64,000 nt of DNA, from positions 3,720,001 to 3,784,000 of the forward strand of contig OZ241334.1 of assembly GCA_965200035.1 (NCBI GenBank), read 5' to 3'. This DNA is from UBA1952 sp965200035. Lineage in GTDB: Bacteria > Bacteroidota > Bacteroidia > Chitinophagales > Chitinophagaceae. The notes below the pieces were generated by a model, which searched no databases, was not told the DNA's origin, and saw nothing but the letters and a program-made list of their open reading frames with translations. The position numbers were made by a program, and so were the translations under genes. Shown here piece after piece: positions 16,933 through 24,446 of this stretch; position 1 is the first letter of the stretch; each line of letters starts with the position of its first letter.

Positions 16933-18534
16933 ATGGAGCGTTTTGCAGAACTGGTAGCCCGGCTTAACAACACTACAAAAACCAACGATAAGCGGGATGC
17001 ACTGACCTCCTATTATCAGGATGTGCCTGATGCGGATAAGCTGTGGCTGACGGCGCTCTTCACAGGCAGAAGGCCTAAAAGGCTGGTCAATTCCACACTT
17101 ATGAAAGTCTGGTGTATGGAAGTGGCTGATATTACACCTTGGCTGTTCGATGAATCTTACCATGCGGTAGGCGATCTCTCCGAGGCCATTTCGCTCATAC
17201 TGCCGCCTGCCAAAGGCGATGCAGCAGATATAACCCTGTCCGCATTGATGGATGAGCTGAAAGAGCTGCAGACTGCCGATGATTTCGCCAGGCAATCCTA
17301 CATTCTCAGCAAATGGAACAGCCTCACTCGCGAAAGCTGCCTGATCTTTAATAAGCTCATTATGGGCGGCTTCAGAGTAGGGGTATCCGAGGCCATCGTG
17401 ATACAGGCGCTGGCAAAATATCTGGAGAAAGACCCGCAGGCTGTAGCGCACTTGCTGTCGGGCAACTGGAATCCTTATGATATCACTTTTCCTCAGTTGG
17501 TACACGAAGATGTGATTACCGTAGATCAGTCGAAGCCTTATCCTTTTTTTCTTGCCTACAGCATAGAGGGCGGCGCAAGTGCGCTGGGCGCACCGGCTGA
17601 GTGGCAGGTAGAATGGAAGTGGGATGGCATACGCGGGCAGCTCATCCGGCGCGCCGGCAATATGTACCTCTGGTCACGGGGCGAGGATCTCATAACAGAT
17701 CGCTTCCCTGAGCTGGAAAGTCTGCGCGGGCAGCTATCGGACGGCATTGCATTGGATGGTGAGCTACTGACTTACCGTGATGGATTGCCAATGTCTTTTC
17801 AATATCTGCAAACACGCATTGGCCGCAAGACCGTTTCCAAGAAGCAGTTGGCAGAAGCGCCCGTAGTATTTATGGCCTATGACCTGCTGGAGTACAATGG
17901 TGAAGACCTGAGAAGCACACCATTGCAGGAGCGCAGAGCCTTATTAGAAGAAATAGTGCAACGAATAGACAATGCTCACCTCATACTATCACCACTTGTA
18001 AAATTTGAAGAATGGGAAGATTTGGGTACATTGATGAATACCGCCCGCGAACGTGGCTGCGAGGGGTTTATGATTAAGCGTAAAAGCAGCATTTATCAGG
18101 CGGGCCGCCGCCGCGGCGACTGGTGGAAATGGAAGATAGACCCGATGAGCGTGGATGCCGTAATGATCTATGCCCAGAAAGGTCATGGCAAGCGTGGAAA
18201 TTTATACACCGACTATACATTCGCCGTGCGCGATGGCGATAAGCTGGTATCATTCGCCAAAGCCTACAGCGGCCTCACCGATAAAGAGATCAACCGGGTA
18301 GATAACTTCGTCAAGCGGCACAGCATCGAAGCCTTTGGTCCCGTACGTACTGTAGAGCCAAAACTCGTTTTCGAGATAGGCTTTGAAGGCATATCTGCAT
18401 CGGCGAGGCACAAGAGTGGAGTAGCCGTGCGCTTTCCGCGTATCCTGCGCTGGCGTGAGGATAAAACAGTGGATGAAATCAATACGATTGATGACCTGCA
18501 ACAACTTCTGCAGCAATACGGGAAGATGAGCTGA
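16933..18534 (+). CDS. ATP-dependent DNA ligase
   Basis: A 533-aa ATP-type DNA ligase that seals nicks through an enzyme-AMP intermediate. Residues about 1-200 are the DNA-binding domain. The nucleotidyltransferase domain carries motif I EWKWDGIRGQ with adenylated Lys229, motif III-like FMAYDLLEYNG, and RGCEGFMIKRKSSIYQ followed by WWKWKIDP (motifs IV-V). The OB domain ends near GVAVRFPRILRWREDK. It lacks the polymerase and nuclease modules of LigD, and the helicase, exonuclease and phosphoesterase genes that often accompany this ligase type are not in the window. It is likely a repair ligase; its place after a stress gene block fits that. Confidence 0.93.
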   Translation: MERFAELVARLNNTTKTNDKRDALTSYYQDVPDADKLWLTALFTGRRPKRLVNSTLMKVWCMEVADITPWLFDESYHAVGDLSEAISLILPPAKGDAADITLSALMDELKELQTADDFARQSYILSKWNSLTRESCLIFNKLIMGGFRVGVSEAIVIQALAKYLEKDPQAVAHLLSGNWNPYDITFPQLVHEDVITVDQSKPYPFFLAYSIEGGASALGAPAEWQVEWKWDGIRGQLIRRAGNMYLWSRGEDLITDRFPELESLRGQLSDGIALDGELLTYRDGLPMSFQYLQTRIGRKTVSKKQLAEAPVVFMAYDLLEYNGEDLRSTPLQERRALLEEIVQRIDNAHLILSPLVKFEEWEDLGTLMNTARERGCEGFMIKRKSSIYQAGRRRGDWWKWKIDPMSVDAVMIYAQKGHGKRGNLYTDYTFAVRDGDKLVSFAKAYSGLTDKEINRVDNFVKRHSIEAFGPVRTVEPKLVFEIGFEGISASARHKSGVAVRFPRILRWREDKTVDEINTIDDLQQLLQQYGKMS

Positions 18535-18602
18535 GCAATCCAAAGCTTTGTGCGCTTCGTATGTACCGCTTATACATTAACCGGCAATGAACAGCCGGTG
18601 TA

Positions 18603-18610
18603 TATCTTTG
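18603..18610 (+). promoter_or_regulatory. Bacteroidota -7 box (TATCTTTG)
   Basis: TATCTTTG is a full match to TAnnTTTG and ends 5 nt before ATG 18616, so an mRNA starting there would be leaderless or nearly so. No clear -33 TTTG is seen. Confidence 0.4.
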
Positions 18611-18615
18611 CGCTA

Positions 18616-18849
18616 ATGTTCCGGATAGAAAAAAACATCTCGCTGACTGTAAATGAACAGCAATATCACGGGCTGCTAAAGGTCGTGGCTGAAAAGTGGT
18701 GCTATATCAACGAAAGCGGGCATTACTTCAAAATATTCTATACACAGCAGACCAATCGCATCGGTATTCTGGGCGACCGGACGCATGAAGTTCCCCTGAA
18801 GCGATTTACAGAGCAGCTAAAGTCAATCATATCCTCTTTTAGCATTTAA
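18616..18849 (+). CDS. Small hypothetical protein
   Basis: A 77-aa protein (MFRIEKNISLTVNEQQYHGLLKV...) with alternating beta-like and charged segments (WCYINESGHYFKIFY, RIGILGDRTHEVPLKRF). No signal peptide, membrane helix or known family is seen. The frame is open to ATG 18550, but ATG 18616, placed just after a -7 box, is the better start. It lies 81 bp after the DNA ligase on the same strand; any link to it is unproven. Confidence 0.5.
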   Translation: MFRIEKNISLTVNEQQYHGLLKVVAEKWCYINESGHYFKIFYTQQTNRIGILGDRTHEVPLKRFTEQLKSIISSFSI

Positions 18850-19397
18850 GAACAGACGCTGTTTCGTTATAAGACTGGATACATACTTATGCTGTAGTGC
18901 TATCTGCCAAATAATGAACGATAGGCAATATTCCTATGGTTGAAAACGGCCAACATTTCCAATAAATCACCTTGTATTCACTGCATGGGTAACGTAGTAT
19001 TGTTGTCTATAAACAACCTTCCTAACTCTTAAACCCAATAAAACGATATACCGGCTAACCGCCATCAAAAGTTGGCTCATTGAGCATTCAATTCCAGTTA
19101 TTGTGATATTACTTATAACCGCCCGACCATCACTTTCAGGATTTCAATAAACCTCATTTTACCAGTCATTCATTTATCCGTTTATTCTGCTGCTGTGCGG
19201 ACTGCGCTGCTGTAACCTGATTCCTGCAGGCGCCGACCGGTTCTTCCCTTCCGGCACATAGCATCATCAATCATACTGCTTATCAATTTTTCAGCGGACT
19301 ACGCCCCTAATGGTATAATCCGGTCTGATCGTTCAACCCTGCAAGCACTTCTGTTTATCAGTAGGCATATAAGTCCATTTTTTTAAACCTTTTAATC
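18850..19397. other. 548-bp gap without a recognised gene
   Basis: I find no convincing ORF, RNA gene, tandem repeat or strong hairpin here. A (A)GGCATATAAG sequence at 19363, 35 nt before the next start, resembles the TGGCATA motif only weakly. Promoter elements for the tail-fibre gene are probably in the last 100 bp. Confidence 0.5.
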
Positions 19398-20879
19398 ATG
19401 AAAAAAAGCATTTTTATTGCAACAGCCGGCTTCCTGTTCAGCACCACGCTCCACGCCCAGGGCTGGATCGGCAGCGCACCCGATGTACTCTACCCGGTCA
19501 ATAGCAGCCTGGGCTTTACGCCGCTCAGCGTAGGTATTGGTACAAACACTCCTACCGAACAGCTCCATACCACCGAGGGTGTTCGCTTCGAAGGATTGAA
19601 GCAAAGCCAAAAGCCTGAGCGCTTTGTAGTGCAGGACAAAAACGGAGTGCTCTACTGGTATCCTTTTTCCGGCACCGGCGGCGGTAATGCATGGGACCTG
19701 AATGGTAATGCAGGCACCGTGCCGGGCACCAACTATCTGGGCACTTCCGACAATCAGCGCCTGGCTATTGCTACCAACGCGCAGGAAAGAGTATCTGTGG
19801 CAAGCACCGGCGAAGTAGGCATCGGCACTATAGCACCAACCATGAAGCTGCAGGTATATGAGGCATCCAACGACATGACGATGGCAGTAAGCGGCGGTTC
19901 GCCTTCTATTAAATTTCATGAAAACATTACTACGCCCCCCAATGCGCCGAGCAGCTTTACGACGCGCTATGCCAAGATCGGGCTGGCTACTTCCTACGGC
20001 GATTTTGTAACTACTTCCGTGCCGGGCGATTTTGTAATGGAAACAATTGATACCAATAAATCTCTCCTCTTCTCTGCCCGTTACAACATTGCCGCGCACA
20101 GCGGTACAGAGCAGATGCGCCTCACCAGCGCCGGCAGGCTTGGCATCGGCACTACTACGCCTACGCAGATCCTTACCGTATTCAATGGCACTACTACCGG
20201 TACTTATACCACGGCAGGCTGGGTAAGCTCTTCAGATAAGCGCCTGAAAAATGATATCCAGCCCATCAATAATGCTATGGATCTGGTACGCAAGCTGAAT
20301 GGCGTGTACTTCCAGTGGATTGGCAATAAAGATGCCGGTCGCCAGCTCGGCTTCATCGCGCAGGATGTATGCAAAGTATTGCCTGAGGTAGTAGTAGGTA
20401 AAGAAGGTGATATGGCCAAAGGAGAGACACTTGGCATGGCTTATCAGAACATTGTGCCGGTGCTTGTAGAAGCGCTCAAGGAAAAAGACCAGCAGATCAG
20501 TGAGCTGCAGCAGCGCATGGATGCAATGAAAGATAAGGATCAGCAGATAGAGCAATTGCAACAACGCCTTGACCGTATCGAAAGTGCGCTGAACCACAAA
20601 ACAGATAATGCAGCTACCGATAATATAACGCTGGATCAGAACGTGCCTAATCCATTTACGGCTTACACCAGCATCAGCTACACCATTCCACAGGCAGGCA
20701 ATGTAGTGGTTGAGCTTTATACGCAGGATGGTGTAAAGATCAGAACACTGGAAAATGGCAATCGCGATAAGGGCCAACACACCGTGCAGATCAGCGATAG
20801 CGATCTTTCTGCCGGCACTTACATCTACACCCTTTCCCTCAACGGACGTAAGCTTTCCCGCAAAGCCATCAAGCTGTAA
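19398..20879 (+). CDS. Secreted tail-fibre-like protein with S74 chaperone domain and T9SS tail
   Basis: A 493-aa exported protein. The signal peptide (MKKSIFIATAGFLFSTTLHAQ) is followed by three spaced copies of a [VL]GIGTxxPT motif (around residues 48, 140 and 250) as in phage-fibre-like beta proteins, then an S74-type intramolecular chaperone domain beginning SSDKRLKNDIQPINNAMDLVRKLNGV (about 277 on), a coiled coil of DQQI/LQQRMD heptads (about 360-400), and a C-terminal T9SS type A sorting domain (NVPNPFTAYTSISYTI ... SRKAIKL). It is probably a trimeric surface adhesin. An S74 domain before a T9SS tail is an odd order, because S74 domains usually end the chain. Confidence 0.9.
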   Translation: MKKSIFIATAGFLFSTTLHAQGWIGSAPDVLYPVNSSLGFTPLSVGIGTNTPTEQLHTTEGVRFEGLKQSQKPERFVVQDKNGVLYWYPFSGTGGGNAWDLNGNAGTVPGTNYLGTSDNQRLAIATNAQERVSVASTGEVGIGTIAPTMKLQVYEASNDMTMAVSGGSPSIKFHENITTPPNAPSSFTTRYAKIGLATSYGDFVTTSVPGDFVMETIDTNKSLLFSARYNIAAHSGTEQMRLTSAGRLGIGTTTPTQILTVFNGTTTGTYTTAGWVSSSDKRLKNDIQPINNAMDLVRKLNGVYFQWIGNKDAGRQLGFIAQDVCKVLPEVVVGKEGDMAKGETLGMAYQNIVPVLVEALKEKDQQISELQQRMDAMKDKDQQIEQLQQRLDRIESALNHKTDNAATDNITLDQNVPNPFTAYTSISYTIPQAGNVVVELYTQDGVKIRTLENGNRDKGQHTVQISDSDLSAGTYIYTLSLNGRKLSRKAIKL

Positions 20880-20908
20880 TCTTTAGCCGTTAAGCCTATA
20901 TTATGTAC

Positions 20909-20940
20909 AAAAGAGCCGCCTTTCCGGGCGGCTCTTTTTA
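20909..20940 (+). terminator. Rho-independent terminator
   Basis: AAAAGAGCCGCC (20909-20920) and GGCGGCTCTTTT (20927-20938) pair perfectly around a 6-nt loop. It sits between convergent genes and can serve both strands. Confidence 0.9.
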
Positions 20941-20968
20941 TGCTTAATATTTTGCAGAATGCATTTCC

Positions 20969-21448
20969 TTAAGGCTTGCGATCGCTGCGCTCATCGGTAT
21001 CCCTGTTCTGAATGTAATTCCAGAAATGGCTCATGTAGGCTGCGCCGATCTTATCCGGATGCTGGTAGCTTTCATCCTGACGGAACCTGAAATGATAACC
21101 GGTGTCTTCCTCCGTTTGTGTTTGTGATATTTCAAAAGTCAGGTAATCGAGCGCTTCGTGAGCGGGCTTATCCGAAGACGGTTGGAATGTGATTCGCCAT
21201 GTATCAAAGCGTATACAGCCGAAAGCTACTGATGGCGTTGCATACAGATAATAAGGCTCATTCATAAAAGTGAATGAATAAGTGCGGCTGCGCAGCTCTG
21301 CGTTATCAAACCCCGCATATTCGCCCGGTTTGAACAGCTTTTCCAGCCCGTCATTTCTCGGATCGGCATAAGCTGCTTCCAGTTGTTTGTAAATGGTGGC
21401 CTGTATTTCAGTAAGCGCTTTGTAAAGCTGATCCAGTGTTTGACCCAT
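20969..21448 (-). CDS. Hypothetical protein
   Basis: A 159-aa soluble protein, helical at the start (LDQLYKALTEIQATIYKQLEAAYAD) then beta-rich with many aromatic residues (YSFTFMNEPYYLYATPSVAFG, CIRFDTWRITFQPS, GYHFRFRQDESYQHP). It has no signal peptide, no membrane helix and no family I can name. It lies downstream of the DinB-like gene on the same strand with an 86-bp gap that holds its own -7 box, so it is probably transcribed separately. Confidence 0.65.
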   Translation of the reverse strand: MGQTLDQLYKALTEIQATIYKQLEAAYADPRNDGLEKLFKPGEYAGFDNAELRSRTYSFTFMNEPYYLYATPSVAFGCIRFDTWRITFQPSSDKPAHEALDYLTFEISQTQTEEDTGYHFRFRQDESYQHPDKIGAAYMSHFWNYIQNRDTDERSDRKP

Positions 21449-21503
21449 CGATAAAAAGATTGGATTGTTTTTAATTATGGCAATGCCTTCCGCTAAACCG
21501 GAA

Positions 21504-21534
21504 CAAAATTATGCCGTGTATAGATTGGGCTAAA
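21504..21534 (-). promoter_or_regulatory. Bacteroidota-type promoter (TTTA-N19-TAATTTTG)
   Basis: On the minus strand TAATTTTG (21511-21504) is a full -7 match, with TTTA (21534-21531) 19 nt upstream in place of the -33 TTTG. It is 56 nt before the hypothetical protein's start. Confidence 0.45.
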
Positions 21535-22014
21535 CTACAGATTACTATTGCGCTGCCGGATGATTTTTTTAAGCACCGCTATCTGTCCGAGGTGATAATG
21601 GGTGTGCTCGGTGATGCCATGAATATTGCGGTAGTAATGGCCATACTTTTCGTCGGTAAAATTTTCCCAGAGCCTGCTTTCTGGTAATCGCTCCATGAGC
21701 GCGGTGAATGCTTCTGCTTTTAACAGCGCGTCCTTTTTCATCCGTTCCCAGTTTTCCTCCGTATCAACAGGCGGGTGGGCAAAGCTCAGCGAATCGCTGG
21801 CCTCCAGCGCACCACCTTCCAGCACTTTCAGCACCGCGCTCACGTAATAGCTGATGTGAAAAACCAATGTAGCGATTGAATTCAGTCCATACACTTGGGT
21901 CAGTGCTTCTTCACGCGTTACATCGGCGATCTGTTCTTTGAAGTTGGAGCAGGTCCAGTTGCCGCCAAAATGCACTTCTTTGAAATGCTTCGCTACTTGT
22001 TGGGATAAATTCAT
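21535..22014 (-). CDS. DinB-like/DUF1572 family protein
   Basis: A 159-aa four-helix-bundle protein of the DinB superfamily: a helix with a metal-ligand-type His (IATLVFHISYYVSAVL), the WENFTDEKYGHYYRNIHG segment, and a final EHTHYHLGQIAVLKKII with two more His. Three His residues in these places usually hold a divalent metal. Relatives include thiol-dependent transferases, but the substrate here is unknown. A TATATTTG -7 box lies 32 nt upstream of its ATG. Confidence 0.82.
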   Translation of the reverse strand: MNLSQQVAKHFKEVHFGGNWTCSNFKEQIADVTREEALTQVYGLNSIATLVFHISYYVSAVLKVLEGGALEASDSLSFAHPPVDTEENWERMKKDALLKAEAFTALMERLPESRLWENFTDEKYGHYYRNIHGITEHTHYHLGQIAVLKKIIRQRNSNL

Positions 22015-22045
22015 CGAAAAAGAGTTGAGCGGATTGCACTGAGAT

Positions 22046-22053
22046 CAAATATA
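22046..22053 (-). promoter_or_regulatory. Bacteroidota -7 box (TATATTTG)
   Basis: A full TAnnTTTG match on the minus strand, 32 nt upstream of the DinB-like gene. A TTTG occurs upstream, but at only 15 nt spacing. Confidence 0.35.
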
Positions 22054-22117
22054 AGAATGGCAACCTAGCAAATAGTTCTTCAGCGGCCGATAAATGATTC
22101 TGTCAAAAACCTATGTA

Positions 22118-22149
22118 GCTGTGGGATGCTTCCTTGAGTCAGCATGACT
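22118..22149. repeat. Dispersed hairpin repeat, copy 2 (left arm only)
   Basis: GCTGTGGGATGCTTCCTTG followed by GTCAGCATGAC copies the left arm of the element at 5943 almost base for base. No matching right arm is seen, so this copy seems broken. Confidence 0.7.
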
Positions 22150-22187
22150 AGCGTAAGAGCCTATCATACGTACCACCTTCCCCCTTT

Positions 22188-22226
22188 GAAGGGATTCCCG
22201 CAAGGGACCGCGCGTAGCGCAGAGGG
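22188..22226. repeat. 39-bp dispersed repeat, copy 2
   Basis: The segment from GAAGGGATTCCCGC to GCGCAGAGGG matches 7692-7730 at 37 of 39 positions. Both copies have the same orientation. Confidence 0.8.
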
Positions 22227-22394
22227 GATGTAAACAGGCAAAACTATTAGCAGAGAAGCCACAAGCCAACAGCGCACATACAAGCGCCTAAGCCCCGCGG
22301 CAAGCATAAATGTCATAAAGTATTGTATTGCAATGATTTCAAACGAATTTCAAACCAACGCATTACAAGTTGATTCTATGATTCGCTACATGTA

Positions 22395-22562
22395 GCGAAC
22401 CATCCGCACCACGCAGCGAATGGCTGGCTGCACGTCGCGAACTGCCCGCAGCACGTAGCGGATGGTTGGCGACACGTAGCGGATAACTGGCGACACGTAG
22501 CGAACGGCTGGCAACACGTAGCGAATGACTCGCAACACGTCGCCGATGATCCGCGACATAGC
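22395..22562. repeat. 21-bp tandem array, locus 2 (8 units)
   Basis: Eight head-to-tail units of exactly 21 bp start at 22395, 22416, 22437, 22458, 22479, 22500, 22521 and 22542. Most begin GCGAA or GCGGA and end CACGTA or CACGTC, with GGCTGGC in the middle. Just before them is the perfect palindrome CGCTACATGTAGCG. The minus strand reads as a repeated LRVASHS-like heptapeptide, but there is no sign of a real gene. The array lies 75 bp before the WYL regulator. Confidence 0.9.
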
Positions 22563-22609
22563 TTTTACCTAAAGAAACATCCCCAAAAACCACAACGCGC
22601 TTTTGCAGC

Positions 22610-22617
22610 TATATTTG
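22610..22617 (+). promoter_or_regulatory. Bacteroidota -7 box (TATATTTG)
   Basis: A full TAnnTTTG match 19 nt before the WYL regulator ATG (22637). No -33 box is clear. Confidence 0.4.
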
Positions 22618-22636
22618 AGCCGGAACACCTGTACTC

Positions 22637-23329
22637 ATGGATGGCAATGATACCAAGCGGCTTTCGAGGCTAACGGCTATTTTAACCCAATTGCAAACAA
22701 AACGGCTGCTGACGGCGACCGAGCTGGCCGAGCGCTATTCGGTGAGCGTGCGCACCATTTACCGCGATATCAAGGCGCTGGAGCAGGCCGGCGTTCCCGT
22801 GCTTACAGAAGATGGCAAAGGATATACGCTCATGGAAGGGTACCGCATACCGCCCATCATGTTTACCGAAAAAGAAGCCAATGCCCTGATCACCGCCGAG
22901 CAACTGGTGCTGAAAAACAAGGACGCATCTTTTGTAAGGGATTATGCAGAGGCCATTCACAAGGTAAAGGCCGTGCTGCGGCACAGCGTCAAAGACAAAG
23001 CCAATCTGCTTGCAGATCGTACAAGGTTCAGCCAGAATATCAATAATGAGCGCAACAGCAATAATCTATCGGAGCTCCAACATGCGCTGACCAATTTTTA
23101 CCTGATCAGCATTGAATATACGAATGAGGCTAACGCTACATCCAAACGGCTGATTGAGCCTTTTGCATTGCTGAGCACGCAGGAAAACTGGCTGCTGGTA
23201 GCCTGGTGCCGCCTTCGGGAAGAGTTCCGGTTTTTCCGGCTCGATCGTATTCGAAAGCTACAGGTGCTTACCGAGCAGTTCACGCCCCGCAAAATGACAT
23301 TGCAGGAATATTTCGACCAGTATCATTAA
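22637..23329 (+). CDS. HTH and WYL domain transcriptional regulator (YafY family)
   Basis: A 230-aa DNA-binding regulator. The N-terminal winged helix-turn-helix (residues 8-65, LLTATELAERYSVSVRTIYRDIKALEQAGVPV) is followed by a linker helix region and a C-terminal WYL ligand-sensing domain (about 145-215, ISIEYTNEANATSKRLIEPFALLSTQENWLLVAWCRLREEFRFFRLDRI). Length is short but complete for the YafY group. The DUF1761 membrane protein and YdeI-like gene downstream may be its targets; that is inference from order only. The 21-bp array lies directly upstream. Confidence 0.9.
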   Translation: MDGNDTKRLSRLTAILTQLQTKRLLTATELAERYSVSVRTIYRDIKALEQAGVPVLTEDGKGYTLMEGYRIPPIMFTEKEANALITAEQLVLKNKDASFVRDYAEAIHKVKAVLRHSVKDKANLLADRTRFSQNINNERNSNNLSELQHALTNFYLISIEYTNEANATSKRLIEPFALLSTQENWLLVAWCRLREEFRFFRLDRIRKLQVLTEQFTPRKMTLQEYFDQYH

Positions 23330-23372
23330 TATTCTTTTCTACCCCTGACACAAGGCTGTCACAGGTCGGTTT

Positions 23373-23380
23373 TAGGTTTG
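23373..23380 (+). promoter_or_regulatory. Bacteroidota -7 box (TAGGTTTG)
   Basis: A full TAnnTTTG match 28 nt upstream of ATG 23409, in the 79-bp gap after the WYL regulator. Confidence 0.4.
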
Positions 23381-23408
23381 CATCATCAAATTCTAAAAAA
23401 GAAAAAAG

Positions 23409-23822
23409 ATGCTCAATCAACTAACCCACCTGAATTGGATCAGTGTGCTGATCTCATTTATCATCTACTTTGTGCTTGGCGCTTTGTGGTTCACTTTATT
23501 CTTCCCGAAGCCGTATAAAGCCTCTTTGGGGCGTACGGGCGAGATATTGCCTAACAAGCCAATCTTCATCATCGGGCCTGCGCTTTGTACATTAGTCATT
23601 ACGCTGGCGACTGCGGTGCTTATCTATGCGCTGGACATCCATTCTTACAGCGATGCAATTGTGTTTTCGCTCATTATCGGTTTCGGATATCTGGTCGCTA
23701 ATACAGTCAATATTGCCATCAATCCCAATATTCCACGGCCTGTTCTTTATGGCTTAATCAGCGGCGCTTATCACCTCACTGGTATTATGATCGTAAGTCT
23801 TATTTTAACGGCCATGAAATAA
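23409..23822 (+). CDS. DUF1761 family membrane protein
   Basis: A 137-aa inner-membrane protein with four predicted helices (ISVLISFIIYFVLGALWFTLFF, FIIGPALCTLVITLATAVLIYAL, AIVFSLIIGFGYLVANTVNIAI, LYGLISGAYHLTGIMIVSLIL). The ALWFTLFFPKPYKASLG segment after helix 1 is typical of DUF1761. Function is unknown. It ends 10 bp before the YdeI-like gene, so the two are likely co-transcribed. Confidence 0.85.
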   Translation: MLNQLTHLNWISVLISFIIYFVLGALWFTLFFPKPYKASLGRTGEILPNKPIFIIGPALCTLVITLATAVLIYALDIHSYSDAIVFSLIIGFGYLVANTVNIAINPNIPRPVLYGLISGAYHLTGIMIVSLILTAMK

Positions 23823-23832
23823 CGCAGCGACT

Positions 23833-24414
23833 ATGCCTCAAAAAGACATCCAAATATTCAGCCCCGTCAGCAGAAAGGAATGGAGACAATGGCTGGAAAA
23901 AAACCACGACTCGGAGCAATCTGTCTGGCTCATCCTGTATAAAAAACAATCGGGCAGACCCACCATCAGTTGGAGCGATGCGGTAGATGAAGCGTTGTGC
24001 TTCGGATGGATTGACAGCATCCGCAAGCCTGTAGATGCGGAACAGTTCACGCAGTTTTTCAGCAAGCGGAAACCAAGGGGAACATGGTCTAAAGTGAATA
24101 AAGAGAAAGTCATCCGGTTAATTGATAAAGGACTGATGATGCAAGCCGGCCTCAGCAGCATTGAAACAGCTAAGCAGAACGGCTCATGGTCCATCCTGGA
24201 CGAAGTAGAGGAGCTGATTGTACCGGCTGATCTAACAGAAGCATTCAACAATCAGCCGGGCGCGGAGGAATATTTTCTAAGCCTGAGCAAGTCTGTAAGG
24301 AAAGTGCTGTTGCAATGGATTGTGCTGGCCAAACGGCCCGAAACAAGGCAAAACAGGATTGCTGAAATAGCTACACAAGCCGCTCAGAAAATGAAACCTG
24401 AGCCATTCAGATAA
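23833..24414 (+). CDS. YdeI/OmpD-associated family protein
   Basis: A 193-aa soluble protein of the YdeI family: ISRKEWRQWLEKNHDSEQSVWL-like opening, LYKKQSGRPTISWSDAVDEALCFGWID with the conserved ALCFGWIDS, and FFSKRKPRGTWSKVNKEKV. Relatives are linked to OmpD and peptide or bacteriocin resistance in enterics, but no mechanism is established and the role here is unknown. It is 10 bp after the DUF1761 gene and converges with the antiporter gene. Confidence 0.87.
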   Translation: MPQKDIQIFSPVSRKEWRQWLEKNHDSEQSVWLILYKKQSGRPTISWSDAVDEALCFGWIDSIRKPVDAEQFTQFFSKRKPRGTWSKVNKEKVIRLIDKGLMMQAGLSSIETAKQNGSWSILDEVEELIVPADLTEAFNNQPGAEEYFLSLSKSVRKVLLQWIVLAKRPETRQNRIAEIATQAAQKMKPEPFR

Positions 24415-24446
24415 CTGAGCGCATCTGGCTGAATGAATAAGCCATG

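Noticed and set aside
22363..22593. Minus-strand 76-codon frame of LRVASHS-like heptapeptides
   Set aside because: It is simply the reading of the 21-bp tandem array, which must give an open frame if one unit is open; no start context or signal is seen.
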